DNA of 64,000 bases. Origin: Shouchella xiaoxiensis. GTDB taxonomy: Bacteria; Bacillota; Bacilli; Bacillales; Bacillaceae_D. The DNA is taken from assembly GCF_016907895.1 (NCBI RefSeq), contig NZ_JAFBCV010000001.1, positions 372,001-436,000 of the forward strand, read 5' to 3'. Under the pieces are notes generated by a model. The model did no database searches. It had not been told where the DNA came from and saw only the letters and a program-made list of their open reading frames with translations. Below, one piece after another: positions 7,870-16,387 of the stretch. Each line of letters starts with the position of its first letter. Within the stretch, counting starts at the first letter, position 1. A program made the position numbers and the translations under genes.

Positions 7870-8097
7870 CTACCTCTCCTTTAACAAGCTGAACAGCCAG
7901 CCGCTAAGTAAAGCAAGAATGGAATAAACAAATACATAGACTAGAAAAGAAGAATTAAAAAGGGTGAAGCTTGCAATCGTTGTCCCAATCGCAACAATGA
8001 GCGGGGCAATGAATAACGTTTTTGTCAGTAAGTAACCAGTGATCCCGAGTATAACCGCAAGTGTTGGTCCAACGAGAAGCGCAACAACAAACTCCAT
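7870..8097 (-). CDS. Small membrane protein, DUF2651-like
   Basis: 75 residues, almost entirely hydrophobic, with three predicted membrane helices (about 3-23, 28-48, 50-70) and a short basic tail. The pattern of a GYxLxK turn after helix one and FxxSFLVYVxVY before helix three fits the DUF2651 family of Bacillus small membrane proteins. Role unknown. It is a single gene facing the GrpB gene. Confidence 0.65.
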   Translation of the reverse strand: MEFVVALLVGPTLAVILGITGYLLTKTLFIAPLIVAIGTTIASFTLFNSSFLVYVFVYSILALLSGWLFSLLKER

Positions 8098-8209
8098 TTT
8101 AATAGCCTCCGTTTATGAAATTTTCTTACTTCTAACTACTATTCTAGTAAATGCTGTTCGTGAACACAATCTGAATGTCGATGAAAGTTAGAAAAGAGGG
8201 GACGAGCAA

Positions 8210-9018
8210 TTGATCATCAATGGTTACAATGATTTTATGCAGGAACTTGAGCGGTCAGCTTCCTATTTAAACGCTTGGGAGTCGCTGTATAAGCAGCACA
8301 AAAAGTTTATCAATCCCTGTTTCATACGTTGTATCACTTACCGAAAGAGACGGTTTTAGCCTCTATAAGAAACGACGAAATGAACGAATACATTAGTCAG
8401 CTTCAGCAAATCGACCAAGATGATACGTTACAGCTTATAAGGGAAACGTTACAAACGTGCGACCAATTCTATTGCCAAGAGCAGTTGTATGATACCTATC
8501 TACTCGTTGGTTTCGGTCATATTGACGGTACCGCACAATGGAGCGATCAAATGGTCCGACCTTTTCTCTTTTTCGGCTGGGAGAGGATTAACAAGAATTC
8601 GTTCGCAGAGCTCGTTATGCATGAGTACAATCATCTCATCCGCTTCCATGCTTTAAACCTGACGCAAACGGAAATGACCGTCGGTGATCTTGTTATTGCT
8701 GAAGGCTTAGCGACTTTAGCTCCTTTACTAATGAAGAATAGACCACTTACTGAAGAACAGATTCAACAGGTGCTAGCGATCTCTGAAGATGACTACTTGA
8801 AGCTGAAGGAAAATGAGGCCGAGATTGAAGCAGATATTCGCGCCGATTTTTGCGAGAAGCTAAGTAGAGAGCGGATGAAAGCCTATTTTATGGCGAATGA
8901 GGATGGAAAGTATAAGAAGAGCGGTTACTACTTCGGAGTAAATTTGATCGTAGAAAAAATGAAGCAAGGCTATTCACTCAAGACATTAACAAGAGCAGAG
9001 GTAAATTTGTTTCTTTAA
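8210..9018 (+). pseudogene. DUF2268 (YjaZ-like) zinc protease, frameshifted
   Basis: A TTG start at 8210 follows GAGGGGACGAG and the frame reads 30 plausible codons up to an A-run of five at 8300-8304. There it must shift by one base: in the starting frame it soon ends at a TAG, while the other frame continues as KVYQSLFHTLYHLPKE through to TAA at 9016-9018. Restoring a sixth A gives a protein of about 269 residues. The continuing frame holds the zinc-protease motif HEYNH followed by the downstream ligand EGLA typical of DUF2268 proteins such as YjaZ. The rest is intact, so this is a recent mutation, a sequencing error, or, less likely, slippage on the A-run. Confidence 0.75.
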
Positions 9019-9034
9019 GAATAAAGGAGAATCC

Positions 9035-9934
9035 ATGGAAAATAAAATGAACCAGATTCAAGCATTACAACAGCAGCTTTCGCACTGTTTAAAAAGCGAA
9101 TATGACATTGGCGGCGAACTGCGTTTCTTCAGCGAAGGCGTCGATAATGCCGTATTCCGACTAAAGGATGCCCGCTTAGGACAGCTTGTCATCCGCACAC
9201 CGTGGCGAGCAGATGAAGAATTAGAGACACGGTCATTAGAAAAAGAAGCGCAGCTTACTGCTTATTGCAGTGTTCACGGCATTCCGGTCCCAACCGTGCA
9301 TCACCTCTATTTAGGAGCAGAGATTCGCTTTTTAGTATCTGAATTAATTGAAAGTGATCAAGCTCTAATTGATGCAGAGAAAATGGGACGAATGATTGGA
9401 GCGGTTCATCAAATGCCAGTCAATAATCTGAAGCTGGTTGACCAAGAAGACGATCCGTTTGAAGCAATTGTCGCCAAACGCATTGCTTCACGCATAGTAG
9501 AAGTGAACCAGCTAACGGGTAGGAAGCTGCCAATTCTTCCGACTACATTTTTACAAACGATCTTGCAAAGCGTGAAGGAGAAACGAGTGCTGCTTCATCT
9601 TGATGTTAGGCGACCGAATTTTCTCGGGCAACATGGAAACATAAAAGCACTGATAGATTGGGATAACGCCTATGTTGGCTCCCCGGTTGCGGAACTGATG
9701 CGAATCTCAGAATCTGCAGAAATTGATGAAGCTGCTTTTTTGCAAGGCTATCCAGAAAGCGAACGATTGCTTCAAACAAAGCCAATCATTCAAACAATTT
9801 ACCGACTGGATACAGCGCTAATGCTCGTGATTTTGTTTACCCTGCATGAGAAGGATGCAGGTAAAGCAGCCCATTATTTAGAGCGGGTTGAGCAGTATTG
9901 TGCAGAGGTGAAGGAGAGTATAAATAGGAGATAG
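9035..9934 (+). CDS. APH family phosphotransferase
   Basis: 299 residues of the APH kinase-like fold. The catalytic loop is HLDVRRPNFL, a variant of HxDxxxxN in which the Gly-Asp pair is Leu-Asp; Asp and Asn are kept. The second metal site is LIDWDN. Nucleotide-binding strands are visible at EGVDNAVFRLKD and GQLVIRTPW. AAAGGAGAATCC precedes the ATG. It follows the DUF2268 gene by 16 bp and is probably co-transcribed. It is not closely similar to the other APH protein at 5439-6356; substrate unknown. Confidence 0.82.
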   Translation: MENKMNQIQALQQQLSHCLKSEYDIGGELRFFSEGVDNAVFRLKDARLGQLVIRTPWRADEELETRSLEKEAQLTAYCSVHGIPVPTVHHLYLGAEIRFLVSELIESDQALIDAEKMGRMIGAVHQMPVNNLKLVDQEDDPFEAIVAKRIASRIVEVNQLTGRKLPILPTTFLQTILQSVKEKRVLLHLDVRRPNFLGQHGNIKALIDWDNAYVGSPVAELMRISESAEIDEAAFLQGYPESERLLQTKPIIQTIYRLDTALMLVILFTLHEKDAGKAAHYLERVEQYCAEVKESINRR

Positions 9935-10255
9935 AGAGTGTCTATACATACTTCATGCACAGCAGTTAAAATTTTATTTATGTTCATATCTTTTTATAGA
10001 ATTCTATTATCTTATGAGTATTTGTGTTTAAATCGTATAAATGAATTACCTCAAACGCGATCTTTCCTAATAGTAAACTCATTCATCAGAAAGTCCCTTT
10101 ACTGTCTGTCACCTTGTACATGACTTTATTTGCTTAGCGAAGGGCTTTCTTTTTTGTGCATTTAGTCATCTCCACGTTAAAATAGAGGATCTACTAAAAA
10201 TGAAGATGCAGAAAATACGTTGTTAATACAACATGATAGAGTAGGAGATCAAGCT
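9935..10255. other. AT-rich intergenic region with long-loop hairpin
   Basis: No gene supported. Near 10089-10160 the arms AGAAAGTCCCTT and AAGGGCTTTCT could pair (one bulge) around a loop of about 45 bases that has its own GTCA/TGAC mini-stem, followed by TTTTTT. It could be a terminator for the phosphotransferase gene or the end of a small RNA. A 61-codon open frame here has no ribosome site or family features. Confidence 0.35.
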
Positions 10256-11134
10256 ATGAAAAAGAAAGTTGTTATTGTTACAGGCGCGAATAGTGGACTT
10301 GGTCTAGAAACGGCTAAACACTTTGCAGGTGCAGGAGACCGTGTCATTTTGGCCGTGAGAAACATGGAAAAAGGCATGAAAGCGGAAAAAGAGCTTTTGC
10401 ATCTCCATCCGAAAGCAGATGTGCAATGCGCTGAATTAGATCTTTCAAGACTTGATAGTGTGCATGAGTTTGCTAAGGCGCTATCAATGAAAGAAGACGT
10501 TGTGGACATTCTGATTAATAATGCTGGCGTGATGATGCCACCTTTTTCAATGACGGAGGACGGGTTCGAGTTGCAAATGGGTAGCAACCATTTTGGCCAT
10601 TTTGCGTTAACGGGTTTACTTCTGCCACTGTTAGAAAAAGGAGAAGCTTCGCGAGTGGTTACGTTGACGTCAATCGCCTATCGCTATGGAGCGATCGATT
10701 TTAATAATCTAGATGGCATCAATGGCTATAAGAGCTCTACTTTTTATGGTCAAAGTAAATTGGCGAACTTGTTGTTTGCGAGAGAGCTAAATGATCGCTT
10801 AACGAGTAATCAAAACAAAACGATTAGCATTGCTGCACACCCAGGTCTTTCTTCTACGAATTTGTTTACATTAGGCAAAAAAGAAACGCCGTGGTATGTT
10901 AAGCCTTTTTTGAAGCTATTTAGCCAACCGGCAGATCAGGGCGCACTGCCCATTATTATGGCTGCGTCTGATGAACGCTTAGTTGGGGGAGAGTTAATTG
11001 GACCTGATGGTGCTGGAGGTCGAAAAGGAAAGCCAACAATCGAAGCCCCAAAAGCAAATGTGTTCGAGCAGGCGCGAATGAAAAAGCTGTGGGACGTGTC
11101 AGAGGAACTGACAAATATAACCTATCGATTCTAA
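10256..11134 (+). CDS. Short-chain dehydrogenase/reductase (retinol-dehydrogenase-like)
   Basis: The ATG at 10256 is preceded by TAGGAGATCAAGCT. 292 residues, classical SDR: NAD(P) motif TGANSGLG (about 10-17), NNAGVM (about 90-95), catalytic Ser in the TLTSIAYRYG segment and YGQSK (Y-x-x-x-K). The SKLANLLFARELNDRL continuation and the late HPGLSSTNLF place it near the retinol dehydrogenase/WWOX-like SDR group found in many Bacilli. Likely reduces a hydrophobic aldehyde or ketone in the cytosol; substrate unknown. Confidence 0.88.
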   Translation: MKKKVVIVTGANSGLGLETAKHFAGAGDRVILAVRNMEKGMKAEKELLHLHPKADVQCAELDLSRLDSVHEFAKALSMKEDVVDILINNAGVMMPPFSMTEDGFELQMGSNHFGHFALTGLLLPLLEKGEASRVVTLTSIAYRYGAIDFNNLDGINGYKSSTFYGQSKLANLLFARELNDRLTSNQNKTISIAAHPGLSSTNLFTLGKKETPWYVKPFLKLFSQPADQGALPIIMAASDERLVGGELIGPDGAGGRKGKPTIEAPKANVFEQARMKKLWDVSEELTNITYRF

Positions 11135-11211
11135 AAAGTAAATGAAGATTGACCGCCAGTCCCCAAACTTGCTATTCTGTTAGAACGGAATGTCAGAAAG
11201 AGGGAATCGGA

Positions 11212-12336
11212 ATGGGTATTGGATTGTTTTTACAAAAGCGAGCCTTGTTTATTAGTGTTCTTGTTGTGCTTTGTCTCGCTTCTTTATTGTTTGTGTGGAA
11301 CAATCATTCCTTCTATGAGCGGTCGATCGCCAAGGTCGTCGAAACAGAGCTAATCAGTGAGGAAGAGGTTGTTGATACCTTTCAAAACGAGGACGTGCTT
11401 TACGAGCAGCGGCTTCTTGGTGAAATTTTGAATGGAGACTATGAAGGCAGACAGATTGAATTGACAAACTCGTTCTCTGCTTCGGGTGGTTTTGACCTTG
11501 AATTTCGCGAAGGAAATGAGCTGTTTGTATCTGTCTATGCCGATTCGGTCGAGGAGGATGTGCTGAACGGGACGATAAATGATGTAAAGCGGGATCATTA
11601 TTTAGTTGCCGTCGGATGGCTTTTTTTGTTTGTACTTGTAGCAGTAGGAAACCGGCAGGGGCTATATTCGGCTCTGTCCTTAGGTGTGAACGGTCTCATT
11701 TTGTTTTTTGCGCTTGATGTGTATATGCAGACATCGAACAGCTGGTTGTTGCCGATTGCTGGCGTAAGTGCAGTTCTGTTCACGATCGTGACGCTGCTGC
11801 TAGTAAATGGGGCCAATCGAAAAACGTATACGGCGATTCTAGTGACGCTAATTGTGACGGCAATTACGATGCTGCTTGCTTTTCTTGTTATCCGAGCCTT
11901 TGATGGAGAAGGTCTTCGGTTTGAAGAAATGCAGTTTTTGACGCGTCCATATGAGTTGGTTTTTCTTGCCGGGTTGCTGATTGGCTCGCTTGGAGCGGTG
12001 ATGGACGTGGCAATCACGATGTCGGCGTCGGTTTTTGGGATGTTTGAGGAAGATAAGAAGATTGATATGAAGACGCTGAAGCAGTCTGGATTAGAGATTG
12101 GACGAGATGTGATGGGGACGATGACGAACATCATGTTCTTCGCCTACGTCAGTGGCTCGATTCCTGCACTCCTGCTGTATTTCCGCAACCATTCGCCGCT
12201 TGATTTCATGCTTTCAATGAATTTGTCACTGGAGATTGCTCGGGCATTAGTTGGTGGGATCGGCATCGTGCTAGCGATTCCGATTGGATTGTATGTGTCG
12301 CTCTTCTTTGTTAAAAGAAAGAAGGTGACCGAATGA
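11212..12336 (+). CDS. YibE/F family membrane protein (first of pair)
   Basis: I start at the ATG at 11212 behind AAAGAGGGAATCGG. 374 residues: an N-terminal membrane helix (about 8-27), an outside domain of about 120 residues rich in acidic residues (EEEVVDTF, GDYEGRQIEL), then six to seven membrane helices. The family signature is near the last helices: LGAVMDVAITMSASV followed by GRDVMGTMTNIMFFAY. YibE/F proteins occur as pairs or fusions in Firmicutes; they are presumed transporters, but no substrate is known. Its stop overlaps the second gene by 4 bp. Confidence 0.85.
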   Translation: MGIGLFLQKRALFISVLVVLCLASLLFVWNNHSFYERSIAKVVETELISEEEVVDTFQNEDVLYEQRLLGEILNGDYEGRQIELTNSFSASGGFDLEFREGNELFVSVYADSVEEDVLNGTINDVKRDHYLVAVGWLFLFVLVAVGNRQGLYSALSLGVNGLILFFALDVYMQTSNSWLLPIAGVSAVLFTIVTLLLVNGANRKTYTAILVTLIVTAITMLLAFLVIRAFDGEGLRFEEMQFLTRPYELVFLAGLLIGSLGAVMDVAITMSASVFGMFEEDKKIDMKTLKQSGLEIGRDVMGTMTNIMFFAYVSGSIPALLLYFRNHSPLDFMLSMNLSLEIARALVGGIGIVLAIPIGLYVSLFFVKRKKVTE

Positions 12337-13112
12337 ATGTTATCACGGCCTTGCTGCTTGTACTATTCATTTTAATGATTGGAGTCGGTGGAAAAAAAGG
12401 TGCCCGCTCGTTCGCGGTGCTGTTTTTAAACTTCGGGATTTTATTTGTAGCCATTGTGTTTATGACAAATCCTGGCTTCCACCCAATGATTATTACGTTT
12501 ATTGCGTGTACGCTGATTGCCGCGGCGACGTTATTTATTATCAACGAATGGAGCAGTAAAGCAATTACAGCGTTTGTGGCAACGATGCTGACGATTGTCG
12601 GCTCACTAGCGTTTATTTGGCTCATTACCGATTTAGCGCTCATCCAAGGTTTTGGTGAGGAAGAAATTGAAGAGCTCGCCTCGTTTTCGATGTACATTGG
12701 GCTCGACTTTACTCAGCTCGCTGCCTCGGTCATCGTAATGAGTACCATCGGGGCAGTTGCAGATACGGCAATTTCGATTGCTTCGCCGATGCAGGAACTT
12801 CAGCGCCAGCAAAAAGACTATAGCGTCAAGCAGCTGTTTGTATTTGGAATGAAGATTGGACGAGACATTCTTGGCACAAACGCGAATACATTGTTTTTTG
12901 CTTTTTTTGGTGGTCAGCTTGCTTTGTTGATCTGGTTCAAAGACTTGTCCTACTCGATTGGCGCAATGGTCAATTCAAAAGTGTTTGCGAGTGAGATGAT
13001 TACGATTTTCTGTGCGGGTATTGGTGTTGCTCTTATCATTCCGGTCACAGCGATATTAACGGCGCTTCATCTAGTATGGTCGGAAAAACGTAAGTCAAAG
13101 ATCGAGCAGTAG
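12333..13112 (+). CDS. YibE/F family membrane protein (second of pair)
   Basis: 259 residues, seven predicted membrane helices and no large outside domain. It repeats the family signature of its neighbour: GAVADTAISIASPM then GRDILGTNANTLFFAFFGG, so the pair arose by duplication. The start overlaps the upstream stop as ATGA (12333-12336), implying translational coupling and probably a two-subunit complex. Function unknown. Confidence 0.85.
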   Translation: MNVITALLLVLFILMIGVGGKKGARSFAVLFLNFGILFVAIVFMTNPGFHPMIITFIACTLIAAATLFIINEWSSKAITAFVATMLTIVGSLAFIWLITDLALIQGFGEEEIEELASFSMYIGLDFTQLAASVIVMSTIGAVADTAISIASPMQELQRQQKDYSVKQLFVFGMKIGRDILGTNANTLFFAFFGGQLALLIWFKDLSYSIGAMVNSKVFASEMITIFCAGIGVALIIPVTAILTALHLVWSEKRKSKIEQ

Positions 13113-13126
13113 CATAAAGTGGTAAC

Positions 13127-13164
13127 GGCCGAAGAGTTTTATTAAAACGATTCCGCCTTTTTTT
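13127..13164 (+). terminator. Terminator after the YibE/F pair
   Basis: Imperfect hairpin (13127-13141 with 13142-13157) centred on GTTTTA/TTAAAAC, followed by T7. Confidence 0.65.
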
Positions 13165-13377
13165 ATTTTTGTTTCTAACCAGCTATTGTTCGGCAAATTC
13201 TTCATAATAAGGTCACGATTTCGAGACAGTCAAGATCAGCGTTGACCTTTTTGAGATCTGGAATCAAATTCTGAAAGACTCAGTTTGTTTTTTTTTATTA
13301 AAAAAACCAAAGGATGAAGATGCTAATTTTTGTTGTTAATTGGAAAGAAAGGCGGTGACGCCAGCGGAAAAAGGGGC

Positions 13378-13456
13378 GTATGAGACTTAGCAGAACGAAG
13401 ACTGCTAAGGCTCAGCCGTTCCTCCGCGGCAAGCTTCCCCCTGGAGTGGAAATTAC
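13378..13456 (+). repeat. Bacillaceae-type intergenic repeat, copy 1
   Basis: About 80 bases resembling the dispersed intergenic element common in Bacillus genomes (a GGAGACT...GAAGACT...GGCTCAGCCGT...CCGCGG...CTGGAG(T/C)GGA pattern). It shares these blocks in the same order with copy 2 at 32754-32866. A long plus-strand open frame across it (13380-13772) runs opposite to a real acetyltransferase gene and is not coding. The stretch 13165-13377 before it is AT-rich and holds nothing I recognise. Confidence 0.55.
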
Positions 13457-13499
13457 CTACTCTATGCGGAAGCTTTTTCACCGAATCCAATCTAAAAAA

Positions 13500-13775
13500 T
13501 TATTTTTCGCTATAAACATCTTGATAATCAGCGTTGCGTTCAAACTCTTTTTTGGCGAACGGGCAGAGCGGGACAATCTTCTTGCCTTCTTTACGCATCC
13601 GCTCCACGACCGAATAAACGAGGTCCTCGGCTATACCTTCGCCGCGGTGATCGGAATGAACATGGGTATGGTCGATGATGATCTTCTTAGAGCCAACTGG
13701 CTTAAACGTAATTTCGCCAGCTACTTCATCGCCATTTTTATAATAAACATGCTTGTGATCTTCATGAATTAACAT
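13500..13775 (-). CDS. GNAT-like N-acetyltransferase domain protein (YjdJ-like)
   Basis: 91 residues, the short single-domain GNAT type (YjdJ-like): DEVAGEITF strands, then the acetyl-CoA-binding turn THVHSDHRGEGIAEDLV (HRGxGIAxxL) and the closing VPLCPFAKKEFERN segment (CPF...) conserved in this small family. AGGAGACTCGCCCT precedes the ATG. It lies 14 bp behind the FMN reductase gene and is probably its operon partner. In enterobacteria the related gene yjdJ sits next to yjdI; here a YjdI-like gene is transcribed divergently 700 bp away. Confidence 0.85.
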   Translation of the reverse strand: MLIHEDHKHVYYKNGDEVAGEITFKPVGSKKIIIDHTHVHSDHRGEGIAEDLVYSVVERMRKEGKKIVPLCPFAKKEFERNADYQDVYSEK

Positions 13776-13789
13776 AGGGCGAGTCTCCT

Positions 13790-14350
13790 TTAGTTAAAGT
13801 GATTGATCCATGCGTCGAAGCTAGTCACAAATTTCTCGACTCGACGAACCGTTCCTTCATCGTTTAGCGCTGTCTGCTCATCGTTTAGTTTTTGGTGCAC
13901 AGCGCTCACTAATAGCTTCGGACCGGGCATGGTGTAGGCATCTAGCGTGAGCAATGTTTGTCGGACTTGATTTTGTGAATGAGCGCTTCCAGCTCCACCT
14001 GGACTAGCGCCTGCAATCGCAAAAGGTTTTTGCTTTAATACCGTCGTTTTCACCGGACGAGAGGCCCAGTCTAAAGCATTTTTTAACACGGCAGGCGTGC
14101 CCGAATTGTACTCAGGGGTGACAACAATCACTCCATCTGCGTGTCCAATGGCTTCTTTTAACATGTGGACGCTTTCTGGATCACCCTCTGCCTCAATGTC
14201 CGCATTGTAGAAAGGAAGCGTCTCAATCTGAATCTCGGATACAGTCCAATGGTCAGGTGCTTTTTCACTGATGAGGTTCATTAACTTACGGTTGTAGGAG
14301 TCTTTTCGCAAACTCCCACAAATGATGGCAATCGATCGGTTCGTGTTCAT
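13790..14350 (-). CDS. NADPH-dependent FMN reductase
   Basis: 186 residues, flavodoxin-like FMN reductase. The FMN phosphate loop is GSLRKDSYNRKL (about 12-23) and the second FMN-binding segment is TPEYNSGTPAVLKNALDW (about 78-95), both diagnostic; SPGGAGSAHSQNQVR follows. Such enzymes reduce FMN, quinones, chromate or azo compounds with NADPH as soluble dimers. First gene of an operon with the small acetyltransferase. Divergent from the YjdI-like ferredoxin-like gene at 14458. Confidence 0.9.
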   Translation of the reverse strand: MNTNRSIAIICGSLRKDSYNRKLMNLISEKAPDHWTVSEIQIETLPFYNADIEAEGDPESVHMLKEAIGHADGVIVVTPEYNSGTPAVLKNALDWASRPVKTTVLKQKPFAIAGASPGGAGSAHSQNQVRQTLLTLDAYTMPGPKLLVSAVHQKLNDEQTALNDEGTVRRVEKFVTSFDAWINHFN

Positions 14351-14457
14351 TTGTTCAGCTCCTTCTTATTCGTCAATCTATCTTATAAGTCTATCATAAC
14401 TGAAAAGGAGTGCTGGTTGTGCTATGATTCTATTAATAGATAAGGAGGTTTTTTTGG

Positions 14458-14691
14458 ATGAATGAACAGGATCTTCTAGAAGCTAGATACAAGCGCTATC
14501 ATGGTGAAACGATTGATGTTTTCTTTCATAAAGACCTTTGTGAACACGCTGCCAAATGTGTAGGGACAGCCCCAGAAGTATTTGATACGAAGAAAAGGCC
14601 CTGGATTGAGCCTGACAAAGCGGACGCGGAAAAAGTTGAAGCGACCGTAAAGCTTTGTCCAAGTGGTGCATTGAAGTACCAATACAAGTAG
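14458..14691 (+). CDS. YjdI-like [4Fe-4S] mono-cluster protein
   Basis: 77 residues of the YjdI (Fer4_19) type: a HKDLCEHAAKCVGTAPEVF segment with two Cys five apart, then RPWIEPDKA, and a late LCPSGAL Cys. Such proteins are predicted to bind a single iron-sulphur cluster and serve as small electron carriers. TAAGGAGGTTTTTTTGG precedes the ATG. Divergent from the FMN reductase, so an electron-transfer partnership is plausible but not shown. Followed by a strong terminator. Confidence 0.85.
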   Translation: MNEQDLLEARYKRYHGETIDVFFHKDLCEHAAKCVGTAPEVFDTKKRPWIEPDKADAEKVEATVKLCPSGALKYQYK

Positions 14692-14693
14692 AA

Positions 14694-14726
14694 AAAAAGG
14701 AGAACAGGGAGGCCTGTCTCCTTTTT
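14694..14726. terminator. Bidirectional terminator
   Basis: AAAAAGGAG + ACAGG pair with CCTGT + CTCCTTTTT (14694-14708 with 14713-14726, one bulged A). U-runs on both sides, serving the YjdI-like gene and the convergent hydrolase gene. Confidence 0.85.
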
Positions 14727-15318
14727 ATTTGTTCCACCAGTTTCTGGCGGCTTCAATTGCCTGAGTGGTTAACTCGTGGCCATGATCGGTTAATTTTAAG
14801 GTCACTTCGGCGCCGTACTCGGTGAGCTGTTCCTTTAGAGCAACAGCTTCTCCAGGGAGCGTAATCGTGTCTCGCGCCCCAGACGAGATGAAAATGGGTT
14901 TACTTCGTAAGTCACGTGTTTCCGTGTCTTTAAATAAATGGCTCGGGTGCAGCAGCATAGCCGACTCAAACATTGCTGGATACGTGTACAATAAGCTTGT
15001 AGCCATGTTTGCTCCGTTTGAATAACCAACAAGATGCAGACAACTTTTTGTGAGTCCATGTTTCGTTTGCTCATCAGCAATAAAGGAAGCAAGTTTGTGG
15101 GTGTTCTTCTCAATTTCCGCAAAATCAAATTGCCCATGCACAGGGCGATTAAAATAGCGAAAGCCTTTTCCTGCGACCTGACCGCGAATGCCGAGAACAG
15201 ACAGATTAGGGTCCACTTCGCCAACAACATCTAATAGGTCGGTTTCTCTGCCGCCGCTCCCGTGTAGTACAATAAAGACATCTTGATGATTCGAACTTTT
15301 ATGGATAAAGGATTGCAT
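14725..15318 (-). CDS. Alpha/beta hydrolase, carboxylesterase/MhqD-like
   Basis: 197 residues. Oxyanion-side motif VLHGSGGRETDLL (about 18-30), nucleophile elbow GYSNGAN (about 98-104), catalytic Asp region SSGARDTITL and His in DHGHELT. The order and length match the MhqD/YtpA-like carboxylesterases of Bacillus, which are induced by quinones and hydroquinones. It is divergent from a ring-cleavage dioxygenase gene only 80 bp away, the same partnership seen in the MhqR regulon, though no MhqR operator could be seen between them. Confidence 0.82.
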   Translation of the reverse strand: MQSFIHKSSNHQDVFIVLHGSGGRETDLLDVVGEVDPNLSVLGIRGQVAGKGFRYFNRPVHGQFDFAEIEKNTHKLASFIADEQTKHGLTKSCLHLVGYSNGANMATSLLYTYPAMFESAMLLHPSHLFKDTETRDLRSKPIFISSGARDTITLPGEAVALKEQLTEYGAEVTLKLTDHGHELTTQAIEAARNWWNK

Positions 15319-15398
15319 GAGGTCCTCCTATTCGTCTACTTATTTTTAATTTATAATGAAACCATTGAATAATCAAATGAAATGAGGGCTACAAAAAG

Positions 15399-16343
15399 AT
15401 GGAACTAAACGGGATACATCATGTATCATCCATTATCGCAAATGCCAAAGTCAACCTTGCCTTTTACCGAAACATCCTCGGCTTGAACCTTGTGAAAAAA
15501 ACGGTCAACCAAGATAGTCCTGATCTCTATCATTTGTTTTATGGCGATCAACAAGGTTCGCCTGGTACGGAACTAACGTTTTTTGAAATCCCAACTAGCG
15601 AAGAAAAAGTCGCTGGAACAAATCGAATTTCGACTGTTTCTTTAGTCGTCCCATCCGATGAAGCGCTTCGCTTTTGGCAGGAACGCTTTACGCGCTTTCA
15701 AGTGAATCATCAAGATATTGAAGTGATAGACGGCAAGCGAGCGCTCCCTTTTCAAGATCCTGAAGGGCATGAACTGAGTCTAATCTCTGCTTCAAACAGT
15801 GAAAGAACTGGGATTGAGACAAGAGAGATTCCAGCCGAACATGCCATTATTGGACTTGGGCCGGCGACGCTAACCGTTCGTTACCTTGAAGCTAGTGCGC
15901 TCGTTTTAACCGATGTGCTAGGCTTTACAAAAGTCAGTTCCTATCAAAAATCAGGAAGCGAGTATACGGTATTTGAAACAGCGAATGCCGGACTTGACGG
16001 ACAAGTGCACCTTACGCAAAACAAGCAATTACCATTAGCAAAAGAAGGCAAAGGCAGCGTCCATCATCTTGCTTTTCGCGTGACGGATGCAGAAGAGTTA
16101 AAGAAGTGGGTTGAGCTGCTAGAAAAAGAAGGTTTCCAAACGTCAGGGTTTGTTGATCGCTATTACTTTCAATCGCTTTATTTTCGAGAGCCGAACGGCA
16201 TCCTCTATGAACTTGCGACCGATGGACCAGGATTTGCGATTGACGAGAACAGCGACAAGCTAGGAAAAAAACTCTCGCTGCCGCCGTTCCTTGAACAACA
16301 GCGCAAAGAAATCGAAGCAAGGCTCAAACCGTTGCGCACATAA
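15399..16343 (+). CDS. Ring-cleaving dioxygenase, VOC family (MhqO-like)
   Basis: 314 residues formed by two VOC halves. Metal ligands are visible: HH in NGIHHVSS at the start, Glu in the ELTFFEIP strand, His in GSVHHLAF (about residue 220) and Glu in GILYELATD near the C-terminus. This arrangement matches extradiol hydroquinone/catechol dioxygenases such as MhqO and MhqA that open quinol rings. With the divergent MhqD-like hydrolase and the nearby FMN reductase it forms a plausible quinone-detoxification group. Start chosen at the ATG at 15399 behind ATGAGGGCTAC. Confidence 0.87.
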   Translation: MELNGIHHVSSIIANAKVNLAFYRNILGLNLVKKTVNQDSPDLYHLFYGDQQGSPGTELTFFEIPTSEEKVAGTNRISTVSLVVPSDEALRFWQERFTRFQVNHQDIEVIDGKRALPFQDPEGHELSLISASNSERTGIETREIPAEHAIIGLGPATLTVRYLEASALVLTDVLGFTKVSSYQKSGSEYTVFETANAGLDGQVHLTQNKQLPLAKEGKGSVHHLAFRVTDAEELKKWVELLEKEGFQTSGFVDRYYFQSLYFREPNGILYELATDGPGFAIDENSDKLGKKLSLPPFLEQQRKEIEARLKPLRT

Positions 16344-16387
16344 GATGATGGCGACTGTAACTTAGTAGAAGAAATGAGGTGAACGCA

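Noticed and set aside
8300-8304. Programmed -1 frameshift in the DUF2268 gene.
   Set aside because: The heptamer is not a proper X-XXY-YYZ slippery site (only five A) and no downstream stem was evident; mutation or sequencing error is simpler.
9938-10123. A 61-codon open frame after the APH gene.
   Set aside because: AT-rich, no ribosome site at its start, composition unlike the neighbouring proteins.
13380-13772. A 130-codon plus-strand open frame.
   Set aside because: It runs opposite to a real acetyltransferase gene and over a dispersed repeat, has no ribosome site, and shows no family features.
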